Assembly (NCBI GenBank): GCA_016178045.1
Contig: JACOUE010000058.1
Span: 1-49,741 of the forward strand
Direction: 5' to 3'
Source of the DNA: Chloroflexota bacterium
GTDB lineage: Bacteria; Chloroflexota; Dehalococcoidia; SM23-28-2; JACOUE01
Length of the DNA stretch: 49,741 bases
The notes under the pieces: model-generated
The model's input: only the letters and a program-made list of their open reading frames with translations
Told to the model about the DNA's origin: nothing
Database searches by the model: none
Position numbers and translations under genes: made by a program
Shown: positions 23,359-31,473 of the stretch, piece after piece
Layout: every line of letters starts with the position of its first letter
Numbering within the stretch: the stretch's first letter is position 1

Positions 23359-24762
23359 CTAAGCGGCAGCGCGGGCAGCCACTGGAAGCTTCACAGTGAA
23401 CGCCGTGCCTTCCCCCAGCGCGCTTTCGACGGAGATGGACCCACCGTGGGCCTTAGCTATCCAGCGGCAGATACTGAGACCCAGCCCGGCCCCGCCCGCC
23501 GCCCGGCTGCGCGCCTTGTCCACACGATAGAACCGGTCGAAAACATGCGGCAGGTGCTCAGGCGCGATGCCAACTCCGTTGTCCCGAACCCACAATTCGA
23601 CCTGCCCGTCCACTACGGCCCATCCGACGGTAACCCGGCCTCGCGACGGGGTGTACTTTCCGGCGTTGTCCAGCAGGTTCAGCAGAAGCTGGAGCAGCAA
23701 GTCTTCGTCCGCCCGCAGCGTGACAGCGGGGCCTGGCTCCAAGTGCAGCTCAACGTCCCGCTGGTCCATCGCGGGGTGCACCTGCTCGACTGCCGCCGCG
23801 ACGAGCTCGGGCAGGTTGATCGCTTCGGACGCGATGGGAATCTGCCCAGCGTCGGCGCGAGCCAGCGTCAGCAGGCTTCCCACCAACCGGATCATGCGGT
23901 CCACCTCTTCGTTGACCACTTGAAGGACCTCCCGGTAAGGGGCGACAGCGCGCGGCTTGCCCAGGGCGACCTCCACCTGCCCCTTGATCGCGGTCAGCGG
24001 CGTCCTGAGCTCGTGCGAGGCGTCGGCCGTAAACTCACGCTGGCGGCGGAAGGCTTCGTCCAGACGGGCGATCATCTCGTCGAATGTCTGGGCCAGCCGT
24101 CCCACCTCGTCGTCGGGCAGTCTCAGGTTGAGCCGCTGACTGAGATCCTCAGCCGAGATGCGGCGCGCCAGGCGGGTCAGGCTGTCGATGGGCGAAAGCG
24201 CTCGACCGGCCAGGAAGAAGCCCCCAAAGCTGGCCACAGCCAGAGTCAGCGGGTAGGCGACGGCCAGAATGAGAAGCAGGGTCCGTAGCGTATCGGATAC
24301 GTCTTCCCGAGATTCAGCCACCTCCAGCACCCCGCTGATCTGCCCATCTCGCTGGATAGTGAGGGTTCGAACCCGAAAGGTCTCATCATCAAGCCTGACA
24401 GTGCGACTAGCTGTTTCGCCCGCAAGGGCGCGTTCTAGGGAGCGCTGGTCAATGGGCGCGCCGCCCTCCGCGGCGCTGTTGTCGAAGGTCACCCGACCGG
24501 AGGCATCGAACACGCGGACGAAGCTCTCCCCCTCATTGGGATCGTTGGACGATACAACACCGGCAAGAGTGGGACTACCATCCTCATAGCGCACGATGTC
24601 CAGGAGGACGTTAGCCCGGTTACGGATGGAGTCGTCCAACCCGTCGTACAGGTTGTGCCGGAGGGTGAGGTAGATGCCGGCGCTGAACGCAGCGATGATG
24701 ATCGCCAGCAGCAGGACGTACCAGAGCGTGAGACGCAGCCGGAGGGAGCGAATGGCTGGCAC
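23359..24762 (-). CDS. Sensor histidine kinase, OmpR-family partner
   Basis: 467-residue membrane kinase. Transmembrane helix 1 (about 13-33), a ~130-residue extracytoplasmic sensor, helix 2 (~160-185), a HAMP linker (RALSPIDSLTRLARRISAEDL), a HisKA domain with the phospho-accepting His in FTADASHELRTPL, and a HATPase with N box LLNLLDNAGKYTP, G1 RDNGVGIAPEHL and G2 GGAGLGLSI. It begins at GTG two bases after the response-regulator stop, so the two are co-translated. The sensor resembles no domain I can name; the linked PepSY and lipoprotein genes suggest an envelope signal. Confidence 0.95.
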   Translation of the reverse strand: MPAIRSLRLRLTLWYVLLLAIIIAAFSAGIYLTLRHNLYDGLDDSIRNRANVLLDIVRYEDGSPTLAGVVSSNDPNEGESFVRVFDASGRVTFDNSAAEGGAPIDQRSLERALAGETASRTVRLDDETFRVRTLTIQRDGQISGVLEVAESREDVSDTLRTLLLILAVAYPLTLAVASFGGFFLAGRALSPIDSLTRLARRISAEDLSQRLNLRLPDDEVGRLAQTFDEMIARLDEAFRRQREFTADASHELRTPLTAIKGQVEVALGKPRAVAPYREVLQVVNEEVDRMIRLVGSLLTLARADAGQIPIASEAINLPELVAAAVEQVHPAMDQRDVELHLEPGPAVTLRADEDLLLQLLLNLLDNAGKYTPSRGRVTVGWAVVDGQVELWVRDNGVGIAPEHLPHVFDRFYRVDKARSRAAGGAGLGLSICRWIAKAHGGSISVESALGEGTAFTVKLPVAARAAA

Positions 24763-24764
24763 TA

Positions 24765-25445
24765 TTACACCATCTGCCGGGCGGAGATCCGGTAGCCGGC
24801 CCCTCGAACAGTGTGGATGAGCTTCGTAGGGAGGGGATCGTCGATCTTCCGCCGCAAGTTGCGGATGTGAACATCGATAACGTTCGTGGCGTTGTCAAAG
24901 TCGTAATTCCAGACGTGCTCGGCGATCATCGTGCGGGTCAGCACCTGGTTTGGGTGGCGCATCAGGTACTCCAGAAGAGCGTACTCCTTGGTGGTAAGTT
25001 CTATGTGTTGGCCCGGGCGCGACACTTCCCTGGTGGTGGTATCAAGGACCAGGTCACCGACACGCAGGACTGTGCCCGTCGCGGCCGGCTCCCGGCGAGT
25101 CAGCGCTCTAATGCGCGCCATCAGCTCGGCGAAGGCGAAGGGCTTCACCAGATAGTCGTCGGCGCCGCTGTCCAGCCCTCGCACCCGGTCCTCCACGGCA
25201 TCCCGGGCCGTCAGCATCAGGATGGGCGTGCGCAGTCCCGTTTCGCGCAATGTGCGGCAGACCTCGAGACCGTCCCGGACTGGCAACATCACATCCAGGA
25301 TGATGACATCGAACGCCGCCACGTCGACCCAGTGCAACGCCTCATCGCCGTCGTAGGCGATATCGACGCCGTAGCCCTGCTCGGATAGCCCTTTGCCAAT
25401 GAAGTCGGCGATCCGACGTTCGTCTTCAACAACGAGGACGCGCAT
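24765..25445 (-). CDS. Response regulator, OmpR/PhoB family
   Basis: 226-residue two-domain regulator. The receiver (1-~118) has the acidic pair in VVEDE, phospho-acceptor Asp51 in IILDVMLP, a Thr in MLTARD and Lys in DYLVKPF. The winged-helix DNA-binding domain (~130-222) has LTTKEYALLEYLMRHPNQVLTR, NVIDVHIRNLRRKID and TVRGAGYRI. First gene of the cluster. Phosphorylation by the adjacent kinase should promote tandem binding to 11-bp-spaced direct repeats like those found upstream of the PepSY and lipoprotein genes. No copy of that repeat was found upstream of this gene itself. Confidence 0.96.
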   Translation of the reverse strand: MRVLVVEDERRIADFIGKGLSEQGYGVDIAYDGDEALHWVDVAAFDVIILDVMLPVRDGLEVCRTLRETGLRTPILMLTARDAVEDRVRGLDSGADDYLVKPFAFAELMARIRALTRREPAATGTVLRVGDLVLDTTTREVSRPGQHIELTTKEYALLEYLMRHPNQVLTRTMIAEHVWNYDFDNATNVIDVHIRNLRRKIDDPLPTKLIHTVRGAGYRISARQMV

Positions 25446-25676
25446 TGCACATCTGCGAGAAATAGCCGCCGATGGCCAGTATAGGGGACTAACATGACAA
25501 GGGCATTAACCCTGGCCGGCCGTCGGCGTGAGGTAAAACCGGCAACGTCGGACAATTCACGTTAATCGACTTGGTTAGCAGTAGGCGGCGCAAAGCGGCG
25601 CCAGCCGGGGTGAAGTGGGCTGCTTTCAGATACGAATGGCGCCTCACTGGGACGTCCCGGAACGACTGCACTCGAA

Positions 25677-25740
25677 CTTCCGACCAGGAGGTTGTGGGTT
25701 CGGGCAGACGCCCGCCCGTCTGGGCGAGTCCTACCGGGGG
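25677..25740 (+). pseudogene. tRNA-Arg partial copy interrupted by a 24-nt palindrome
   Basis: Bases 25677-25702 and 25727-25740 together reproduce tRNA-Arg positions 21555-21594 (anticodon loop to near the acceptor end) with one mismatch. Between them, inside the T-loop, is a 24-nt insert (25703-25726) with a CAGACG/CGTCTG stem. The final CGCCA is not kept. It is the right-hand repeat of the tRNA-Arg island. Confidence 0.85.
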
Positions 25741-25783
25741 GTGACGGATTTTACACATTATCCCGCGTTGTGACATAAGTCCC

Positions 25784-25811
25784 TTGACAACTTCCCCCTC
25801 TGTGCTATCCT
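25784..25811 (+). promoter_or_regulatory. Promoter of the HTH gene
   Basis: TTGACA (25784-25789), 16-bp spacer ending in TGC, and TATCCT (25806-25811). It lies 30 nt before the GTG at 25841 and excludes upstream in-frame starts. Confidence 0.7.
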
Positions 25812-25840
25812 ACAGCCGCCTTAGCCACGGAGCGTTTTGC

Positions 25841-26056
25841 GTGCTGGCAGAGCACCTGACCCTACTCGAGGCGGCCCGTTACCTGGGCGTGAGCCGGGCC
25901 AAGCTCTCACGCCTGGCCAAGGAAGGGGTCGTCGTTTTCCGGCCCAACCCGCTGGACCGGCGAGTGAAGCTGTTCCGTGTCGACGACCTGGACGAGCTGC
26001 TGATAGGGCCCCGGCGCCTTCACCCGGCGAGCCACCGTTCCATAGCCGCCCTGTAG
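25841..26056 (+). CDS. Small excisionase-type HTH DNA-binding protein
   Basis: 71-residue protein: EHLTLLEAARYLGVSRAKLSRLAKEGVV (helix-turn-helix of the MerR/Xis/HTH_17 group), a basic wing (PLDRRVKLFRVDDLDELL) and a short Pro/His/Arg tail. The GTG start follows GGAG by 8 nt. It lies 100 bp beyond the tRNA-Arg repeat. Excisionase-like proteins belong near attachment sites, but the same fold also serves as an ordinary repressor in non-mobile genes, so a link to excision is only suggestive. Confidence 0.8.
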   Translation: MLAEHLTLLEAARYLGVSRAKLSRLAKEGVVVFRPNPLDRRVKLFRVDDLDELLIGPRRLHPASHRSIAAL

Positions 26057-26203
26057 CGAGCGGTCCTCGGCCGCGCCTTTGCCGGGGGTTGGGGTGGTTG
26101 CCCGCAGTCCGCGTCCACCTGCCGAACCTGCTGTTCGAGCCCTTCCGATAGCACGAGGCACGTTTGTTCGCTATACTGGAACGTGCGTTAGATACGCGAC
26201 AGT

Positions 26204-26992
26204 ATGGCCGAGAACGGTGCCCTTCTCCGCGTCGAAAACCTCGTAAAATCTTTCGACGGCCTTCGGGCCGTCAACAACTGCACCCTGGAGGTACGCAAAG
26301 GCTGCCTCACCGGCCTCATCGGCCCCAACGGGGCGGGCAAGACCACCCTCTTCAACCTGATCACCGGCTTCCTCAAGCCCACCAGCGGCCGCATCCACTT
26401 CAACGGCGAACGCATCGACGGCCTGCCGCCGCACCTCACCTTCCGCAAGGGGATCGTGCGCACCTTCCAGGTCCCGCGCGAGCTGAAGAGCATGACGGTG
26501 CTGGAGAACCTGATGCTGGTCCCTTCCGACCAGGCGGGCGAGCGGATCTGGAACCCGTGGCTCTTCGGTTTTCGCGTCTCGCGGCAGGAGCGCCAGATAT
26601 ACGACAAGGCGCTCCAGATCCTGGAGTTCGTGGACCTGCAGCACCTGCGCGACGAATACGCCTCCAGCCTCTCCTCCGGCCAGAAGAAGCTGCTGGAGCT
26701 GGCCCGCACGCTCATGTGCGACCCCCAGCTCATCCTCCTGGACGAGCCCGGGGCCGGCGTTAACCCCGCGCTCATGAAGCGGCTGGTGGAGCGGCTGGAG
26801 CTCCTCTGCCACGAGCTGGGGATAACCTTCTTCGTCATCGAGCACGACATGGACCTCATCACGCGCCTTTGCAACCCCGTCATCGTAATGAGCAACGGGG
26901 AGGTTATCGCCGAGGGCTCCCCGGAGGAGATAAAGGGGGACGAGCGCGTGCTGGAAGCCTACCTTGGGGGTCAGTATCTTGCCGGTACTTGA
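26204..26992 (+). CDS. livG: Branched-chain amino-acid type ABC transporter ATPase LivG
   Basis: 262-residue ABC ATPase with Walker A GPNGAGKTT, the LivG-specific insertion after the Q-loop (RTFQVPRELKSMTVLENLMLV), signature LSSGQKKLLELARTL (SSGQ in place of SGGQ), Walker B LILLDEP followed by GAGVNP, and a switch His (IEHDMDLI). First of four co-directed genes (livGFHM). A TATACT box at 26173 is a candidate -10. Substrate assignment (leucine-type amino acids, urea or other amides) is by family only. Confidence 0.93.
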   Translation: MAENGALLRVENLVKSFDGLRAVNNCTLEVRKGCLTGLIGPNGAGKTTLFNLITGFLKPTSGRIHFNGERIDGLPPHLTFRKGIVRTFQVPRELKSMTVLENLMLVPSDQAGERIWNPWLFGFRVSRQERQIYDKALQILEFVDLQHLRDEYASSLSSGQKKLLELARTLMCDPQLILLDEPGAGVNPALMKRLVERLELLCHELGITFFVIEHDMDLITRLCNPVIVMSNGEVIAEGSPEEIKGDERVLEAYLGGQYLAGT

Positions 26993-27689
26993 GGTCAAGG
27001 ACGTCGTAGCCGGCTACGGGGAGGTGGAGATCCTCCACGGCGTCAGCATCAAGGTGGACGAGGGCGAGGTGGTGACCATCATCGGGCCCAACGGCGCCGG
27101 CAAGTCCACGCTGATGAAGGCGGTGTTCGGGCTCATCCCGGTCAAGAAGGGGCGGATCACCTTCAAGGGGCGCGACGTGACCGGCTCGCCGCCGGAGAAG
27201 ATGGTGCGCTTCGGCCTGTCCTACGTCCCTCAGTCGGAGAACGCCTTCGCCACCCTCTCGATCCAGGAGAACCTGGAGATGGGCGGCTTCATCCGCCGCG
27301 ACGGCCTGAGCGAGCGCCTGAACTGGGCGTACGAGCTCTTCCCGGACATCGCCTCGAGGCGGCACGAGCGGGCGGGGCGGCTCTCGGGGGGCCAGCGGCA
27401 GATGCTGGCCCTGGCCCGGGCCCTGATGCTGGACCCCCAGGTTCTCTTGCTGGACGAGCCGTCCGCCAGCCTTTCGCCCAAGATGGTCGAAGCCATCTTC
27501 GAGCGCGTGGCCCAGATCAACCGCTCCGGGGTGGCGATCCTGATGGTGGAGCAGAACGCGCGGCATGCCCTGCAGTTCAGCCGTCGCGGCTACGTACTGG
27601 CCATGGGGGTAAACCGCCTGGAGGGCGCGGCCGACGAGCTGCTGGAGAGCGCTGAGGTCGGTAAGCTCTATCTGGGCGCCGAGCCATGA
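26979..27689 (+). CDS. livF: Branched-chain amino-acid type ABC transporter ATPase LivF
   Basis: 236-residue partner ATPase: LEVKDVVAGYGEVEILHGVSI (the LivF hallmark), Walker A GPNGAGKST, signature LSGGQRQMLALARAL, Walker B VLLLDEPSASLSP, and the VEQNARHAL switch segment. The start chosen is TTG 26979 after GGGGGT; TTG 26964 is possible. It overlaps the livG end and its stop overlaps the livH ATG. Confidence 0.93.
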   Translation: MPVLEVKDVVAGYGEVEILHGVSIKVDEGEVVTIIGPNGAGKSTLMKAVFGLIPVKKGRITFKGRDVTGSPPEKMVRFGLSYVPQSENAFATLSIQENLEMGGFIRRDGLSERLNWAYELFPDIASRRHERAGRLSGGQRQMLALARALMLDPQVLLLDEPSASLSPKMVEAIFERVAQINRSGVAILMVEQNARHALQFSRRGYVLAMGVNRLEGAADELLESAEVGKLYLGAEP

Positions 27690-28777
27690 CGGACGCCGTC
27701 TCCCGCCCCGCCGACTTGGTCGGCAGGGCGCAAGATATCCGTCGCCGCTACGGCGACACGGCCGTTACCGCCGCCCTCTGGCTGCTCATCGTCGGCCTGG
27801 TGCTCTGGTCGGCGCTCAATTCGGATACCCGGCAGCTGTTCGTGAACGGTGTCGTGGTGGGCAGCGTCTTCGCCCTGGGGGCCATCGGCCTGACGCTGAT
27901 CTACGGCATCCTCAAGTTCGGCAACTTCGCCCACGGCGACCTGATGATGCTGGGGGCGTACTTCGCCTTCTTCGCCCTCACCGGAAGGGTGTCGGAGCGG
28001 CCGCGCTTTGACAAGGAGCTGCCCTGGAGTCTGGACTCCCTCCCCGGCGCCGTCGACAGGCTGGGCGACCTAACATTCGGCTACGGGCTGATAATCGCCG
28101 CTGTGGTCGCGGTGGCCGTCATGGCTGCCTTGTCGATCGGCCTGGATCGCCTCATATACCGCCCCCTGCGGCGCCGGGGTGCCGGTATCGTGATCTTCGC
28201 CATCGCCTCGCTGGGAGTGGCCATCGCCGCCCGCAGCCTGATGCTGATCATCTGGGGTCCGGAGCCCCGTTCCTATGTGACGGGAATCCATAAGGCCCAG
28301 CAGTACCCCTTCGACATCCGGCTGAAGACGGACCAGATATTCATCTTCGCGGTGGCCGTGGGCCTGGCCGTGCTGGTCTACCTCCTGCTCTACCGCACGA
28401 AGCTGGGCAAGGCCATGCGCGCCATGTCCGACAACCCGGACCTGGCCCGCGTCTCCGGGATCAACACGGACCAGATCATCGCCTGGACGTGGGTCATCGG
28501 GGGAGCGCTGGTGGCGGTGGCCGGCGTCCTGCTGGCGATCCAGGCCCAGCTGAACCCGCAGCTGGGGTTCGTGATCCTGCTGCCGCTGTTCGCCTCGGCG
28601 ATCCTGGGCGGTATCGGCAACCCCATCGGCGCCCTCACGGGAGCGCTGGTGGTGGGCATCGCCCAGGAGGTGGCGGTGGAGTACTTCGCGCCGGGCTATA
28701 AGTCCGGCGTCGCCTTCGTCATCCTGATCGTGATCCTGCTCCTGCGGCCGAGGGGGCTGCTGGGAGCGAGGGTGTGA
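27686..28777 (+). CDS. livH: Branched-chain amino-acid type ABC permease LivH
   Basis: 363-residue permease with the LivH fold: VNGVVVGSVFALGAIGLTLIYGILKFGNFAHGDLMMLGAY at the first helices (family signature), YRPLRRRGAGIVIFAIASLGVAI in the middle and the EAA-like RTKLGKAMRAMSDNPDLARVSGI loop. About 35 extra N-terminal residues precede the first helix. ATGA overlap with livF. Confidence 0.93.
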   Translation: MTDAVSRPADLVGRAQDIRRRYGDTAVTAALWLLIVGLVLWSALNSDTRQLFVNGVVVGSVFALGAIGLTLIYGILKFGNFAHGDLMMLGAYFAFFALTGRVSERPRFDKELPWSLDSLPGAVDRLGDLTFGYGLIIAAVVAVAVMAALSIGLDRLIYRPLRRRGAGIVIFAIASLGVAIAARSLMLIIWGPEPRSYVTGIHKAQQYPFDIRLKTDQIFIFAVAVGLAVLVYLLLYRTKLGKAMRAMSDNPDLARVSGINTDQIIAWTWVIGGALVAVAGVLLAIQAQLNPQLGFVILLPLFASAILGGIGNPIGALTGALVVGIAQEVAVEYFAPGYKSGVAFVILIVILLLRPRGLLGARV

Positions 28778-29946
28778 TGCGGCTGGAGAGGTGGATTACG
28801 CCGGCCGCCTTCGCCGCCGTGACCCTGGCGGTGATCATCATGCCCGCGGAGCGCTCCGGCTGGGCCTTCCGCGACTCGGTCATCCCCTTCCTGGCGAGCT
28901 TCGCCACCACGGTGGCGATATTCGCCGTCATCAGCCTCGGCCTGAACGTACAGTGGGGCTACACAGGGGTCTTCAACTTCGGCATCGCCGCCTTCTTCAT
29001 GGTGGGGGCGTACACGGCGGCCATCTTCACCAAGCCGCCGCCGGCGCAGCCGGAGTTCGTGAGCTACGTCGGCGGCTTCGGCGACAAGCTGGACTTCCTC
29101 CCTTTCCTCAGCAGCGACCAGTGGCTCCCCTTCCTCATCGGTACCGCTGCCGCGGCCGTGATGTGCGGCGTGCTCGCCTTCCTCCTCTCGATACCGACGC
29201 TGCGCCTGCGGGAGGACTACCTGGCGATCGTCACGATCGGCATCGCCGAGCTGCTGCGGAACGTGAGCATCGAGGAGCGGGGCCTGGTGAACAGCGCCCG
29301 CGGCCTCACCGGCATACCCCGCCCCTTCCACGACTTCTTCGACCCCGGAGACTACAGGTTCGTATACTTCGGTATTGCCCTGGGGGTGCTGGCGCTGGTC
29401 TACCTGGCGGTGGAACGGGGGATCCGCTCGCCCTGGGGCCGCGTTCTCCGTGCCCTGCGCGAGGACGAGCTCACCACCGCGGCCAGCGGCAAGAACGTCT
29501 TCGCCTTCAAGACGCAGGGGTTTGTGTTCGGGGCGATGATCATGGGGATCGGCGGGTCGGTCTTCGCCTACGAGAGGGGCTCCGTCTCGCCGGACACCTT
29601 CACCCACTTCTTCGCCACGTTCATCTTCTGGGCCATGCTCATTATGGGCGGGAGCGGCAACAACAAGGGCGCCGTCCTGGGGGCGTACATCGTGTGGGGC
29701 CTGTGGATCATCAGCCTCCAACTCCTGGGCTACGACCTACCCCAGTTCTTGAGGTCGCGCATCTTCTTCATCCGCGACTTCATCCTGGGGGCCCTCATCA
29801 TCGCGGTGTTGCTGCTGCGACCGCAGGGGCTCCTGCCGGAGGAGCGGCGCGTGTCCATCTGGCTGGAGCGCCAGCTCAAACGCCGGCGCCGGCTGTGGCC
29901 CTGGCCGCGACGCCGGGAGCCGACGGAGGCCGCGCCGGTCGACTAA
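28777..29946 (+). CDS. livM: Branched-chain amino-acid type ABC permease LivM
   Basis: 389-residue permease: GLNVQWGYTGVFNFGIAAFFMVGAYTAA near helix 3, the LivM segment LRLREDYLAIVTIGIAELLRN, and the cytoplasmic WGRVLRALREDELTTAASGKNVFAFKTQ loop that contacts the ATPase. ATG 28777 overlaps the livH stop (TGATG); GTG 28774 is an alternative. It ends in a basic tail, then a strong shared terminator. Confidence 0.93.
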   Translation: MRLERWITPAAFAAVTLAVIIMPAERSGWAFRDSVIPFLASFATTVAIFAVISLGLNVQWGYTGVFNFGIAAFFMVGAYTAAIFTKPPPAQPEFVSYVGGFGDKLDFLPFLSSDQWLPFLIGTAAAAVMCGVLAFLLSIPTLRLREDYLAIVTIGIAELLRNVSIEERGLVNSARGLTGIPRPFHDFFDPGDYRFVYFGIALGVLALVYLAVERGIRSPWGRVLRALREDELTTAASGKNVFAFKTQGFVFGAMIMGIGGSVFAYERGSVSPDTFTHFFATFIFWAMLIMGGSGNNKGAVLGAYIVWGLWIISLQLLGYDLPQFLRSRIFFIRDFILGALIIAVLLLRPQGLLPEERRVSIWLERQLKRRRRLWPWPRRREPTEAAPVD

Positions 29947-29950
29947 AGGG

Positions 29951-29984
29951 AACCGGACCCGGGGAGCGGTTCCCGGGTCCGGTT
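29951..29984. terminator. Bidirectional terminator between livM and the binding-protein gene
   Basis: Perfect 13-bp stem AACCGGACCCGGG/CCCGGGTCCGGTT with an 8-base loop, between two convergent genes. The 3' T-tract on the plus strand is short (GGTTTCT). Confidence 0.85.
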
Positions 29985-30002
29985 TCTGGCTAGTCAGGGG
30001 GC

Positions 30003-31334
30003 CTAACCTTCGATCTGCGTCACCTCTCCGGTGCTCAGGTCGACCTTGAACCGCTCGATGGTGACCAGCTTCTCGTTCGCGGCGTCGACCTGCCAGACCT
30101 CGATGGCGCCGACCAGAACGTCGCCGTTCTCGTCGAACTCGATGGCGCCCGACGCGCCCTGGTAGTCGATGTCCTCGCCGTTGCGCACCGCCTTGAGGGC
30201 GGCCGCCACCTGGTCGGCCCCCGGGCCGAAGACCTTGCCGGGGGCGTTGGCGACGTCGCGGAGAGCGTCGCGGATGGCGGTGGGGTCGGTGGAGCCGGCC
30301 TTCTCGGCGGCGAGGGCGGCAATAACCACCGCATCGTACGTCTCGCGGTTGAAGGGGGTCTGGTAGAGGTAGCCGTACTTCGTTTTGAACGCCTCGTCGA
30401 AGGTGGTGCCGAACTCCGTCTCCAGGGCGCCGGGAGCGGTGCCCTTCATGCCGTCGAAGGTGTCCCAACCGAGGGTCTTGAACATCGAGTCGCTCTTGGT
30501 GCCGTCCACGAAGACGAAGTTGTCCACCAGCCCGCCTTCCACCGCCTCCTTGAGGTAGACGTCGGCCTGGCCCTCAACGTAGCTGATGGCGACCAGCGCC
30601 TCGGGGTCTCCCGCCGTGCACTTCTTAAGCTCCGATGCGTAGGAAGGGGCGGTCTCCGCAGTGTGGGACACCTGGGCCGTCACCGTACCGCCCGCGGCCT
30701 CATAGGTCTCCGCGAACTTGTCGGTCAGCCCCTGCCCGTAGGCGTTGTTGACGAACATGGTGCAGACGGAGTTGAACCCGAGTTCGTCTTTGACCAGCCG
30801 GGCCAGGATCACGCCCTGGGCGGCGTCGGAGATGGGCGTGCGGAACAGGTAGTCGTTGTCGTCGACGGTGGTGAGGGCCGGCGACGTCGAGGCAAACGAT
30901 ATCTGGAGGATCTTGCCGGGAACCGTCACCGACTCGGCGACAGGGACCGTCACACCGCTGGCGCAGGTGCCGATGAGAACGTCAACCTTCTCGATGTCCA
31001 CCAGGCGGCGCGCCTCGGCCACTCCGGCTTCCGGAAGGGTCTGGTCGTCGCCGATTCGGGCCGTAATGGGCTGGCCCAGGACGCCGCCGGCGGCTTCGGC
31101 GTTGATGTGCTCGATAGCCAGGTTGGAGGAGTTGACGAAGTCGGGCCCGAACGGCGCCAGCGACCCCGTGAGACACGTCAGCAGCCCGAGTCGAAGCTGG
31201 TTGGGAGGCGGCGTGGTCCCTCCCGGCGTTCCCGTGGGACCTCCTCCCCCCCCACAGGCCGCAAAAATGGAGAGGGCCGCCAGTGCCAGGGCTGCTAGCC
31301 ACAGCCACTTGTGGCGGCCTAAGATTTGGCGCAT
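30003..31334 (-). CDS. Branched-chain amino-acid type ABC substrate-binding lipoprotein
   Basis: 443-residue periplasmic-binding-fold protein of the LivJ/LivK type. It has a signal peptide and lipobox (SIFAAC), a Gly/Pro tether, then QLRLGLLTCLTGSLAPFG, the ITARIGDDQTLPEAGVAEARRLVD region, IGTCASGVTVPVAE, and VKDELGFNSVCTMFVNNAYGQGLTD. It is the likely receptor for livGFHM, though convergent to it. ATG 31334 lies 7 nt after AAGGAGG; GTG 31340 is too close. Confidence 0.94.
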   Translation of the reverse strand: MRQILGRHKWLWLAALALAALSIFAACGGGGGPTGTPGGTTPPPNQLRLGLLTCLTGSLAPFGPDFVNSSNLAIEHINAEAAGGVLGQPITARIGDDQTLPEAGVAEARRLVDIEKVDVLIGTCASGVTVPVAESVTVPGKILQISFASTSPALTTVDDNDYLFRTPISDAAQGVILARLVKDELGFNSVCTMFVNNAYGQGLTDKFAETYEAAGGTVTAQVSHTAETAPSYASELKKCTAGDPEALVAISYVEGQADVYLKEAVEGGLVDNFVFVDGTKSDSMFKTLGWDTFDGMKGTAPGALETEFGTTFDEAFKTKYGYLYQTPFNRETYDAVVIAALAAEKAGSTDPTAIRDALRDVANAPGKVFGPGADQVAAALKAVRNGEDIDYQGASGAIEFDENGDVLVGAIEVWQVDAANEKLVTIERFKVDLSTGEVTQIEG

Positions 31335-31385
31335 CTGCACGCCTCCTTTCGGGAGTTACACGTGCCCGTATCCAAATGTGCCCAT

Positions 31386-31414
31386 AGCTTACCCGTAAAG
31401 CAATTGTGCGTCAA
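31386..31414 (-). promoter_or_regulatory. Promoter of the binding-protein gene
   Basis: Minus-strand TTGACG (31409-31414), 17-bp spacer and TAAGCT (31386-31391), in a locally AT-rich stretch (31420-31450) that may act as an UP-like element. Confidence 0.55.
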
Positions 31415-31473
31415 GATAGGCCGTATCAATTTTTTCAATTAATTTATCTATCAGAGGAGTTTGTACTGACTCC

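Larger units (their letters stand above)
21600..25740. mobile_element. Putative tRNA-Arg-associated island carrying a two-component system
   Basis: The segment is bounded on the left by intact tRNA-Arg and on the right by a same-strand copy of its 3' half (25677-25740), starting in the anticodon loop, a classical crossover site for tyrosine integrases. All four genes inside (regulator, kinase, PepSY protein, lipoprotein) are on the minus strand and look functionally linked. Base composition seems somewhat less GC-rich than the flanks. No integrase gene is present. The 175 nt just after the tRNA hold no gene. Confidence 0.5.
25446..25840. other. Non-coding gap between regulator and HTH gene
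   Basis: No convincing gene. It holds a TATACT -10-like box about 40 nt upstream of the response regulator (25478-25483, minus, no good -35), the partial tRNA-Arg copy and the HTH-gene promoter. Long open frames here are antisense or cross the tRNA copy and look spurious. Confidence 0.6.

Noticed and set aside
25489-25776. Minus-strand 95-codon frame across the tRNA-Arg copy
   Set aside because: Runs through a tRNA-derived repeat, has no ribosome site or recognisable protein features.
25841-26056. Excisionase of the tRNA-Arg island
   Set aside because: The gene lies outside the repeat, and small HTH_17 proteins are common regulators; no integrase accompanies it.
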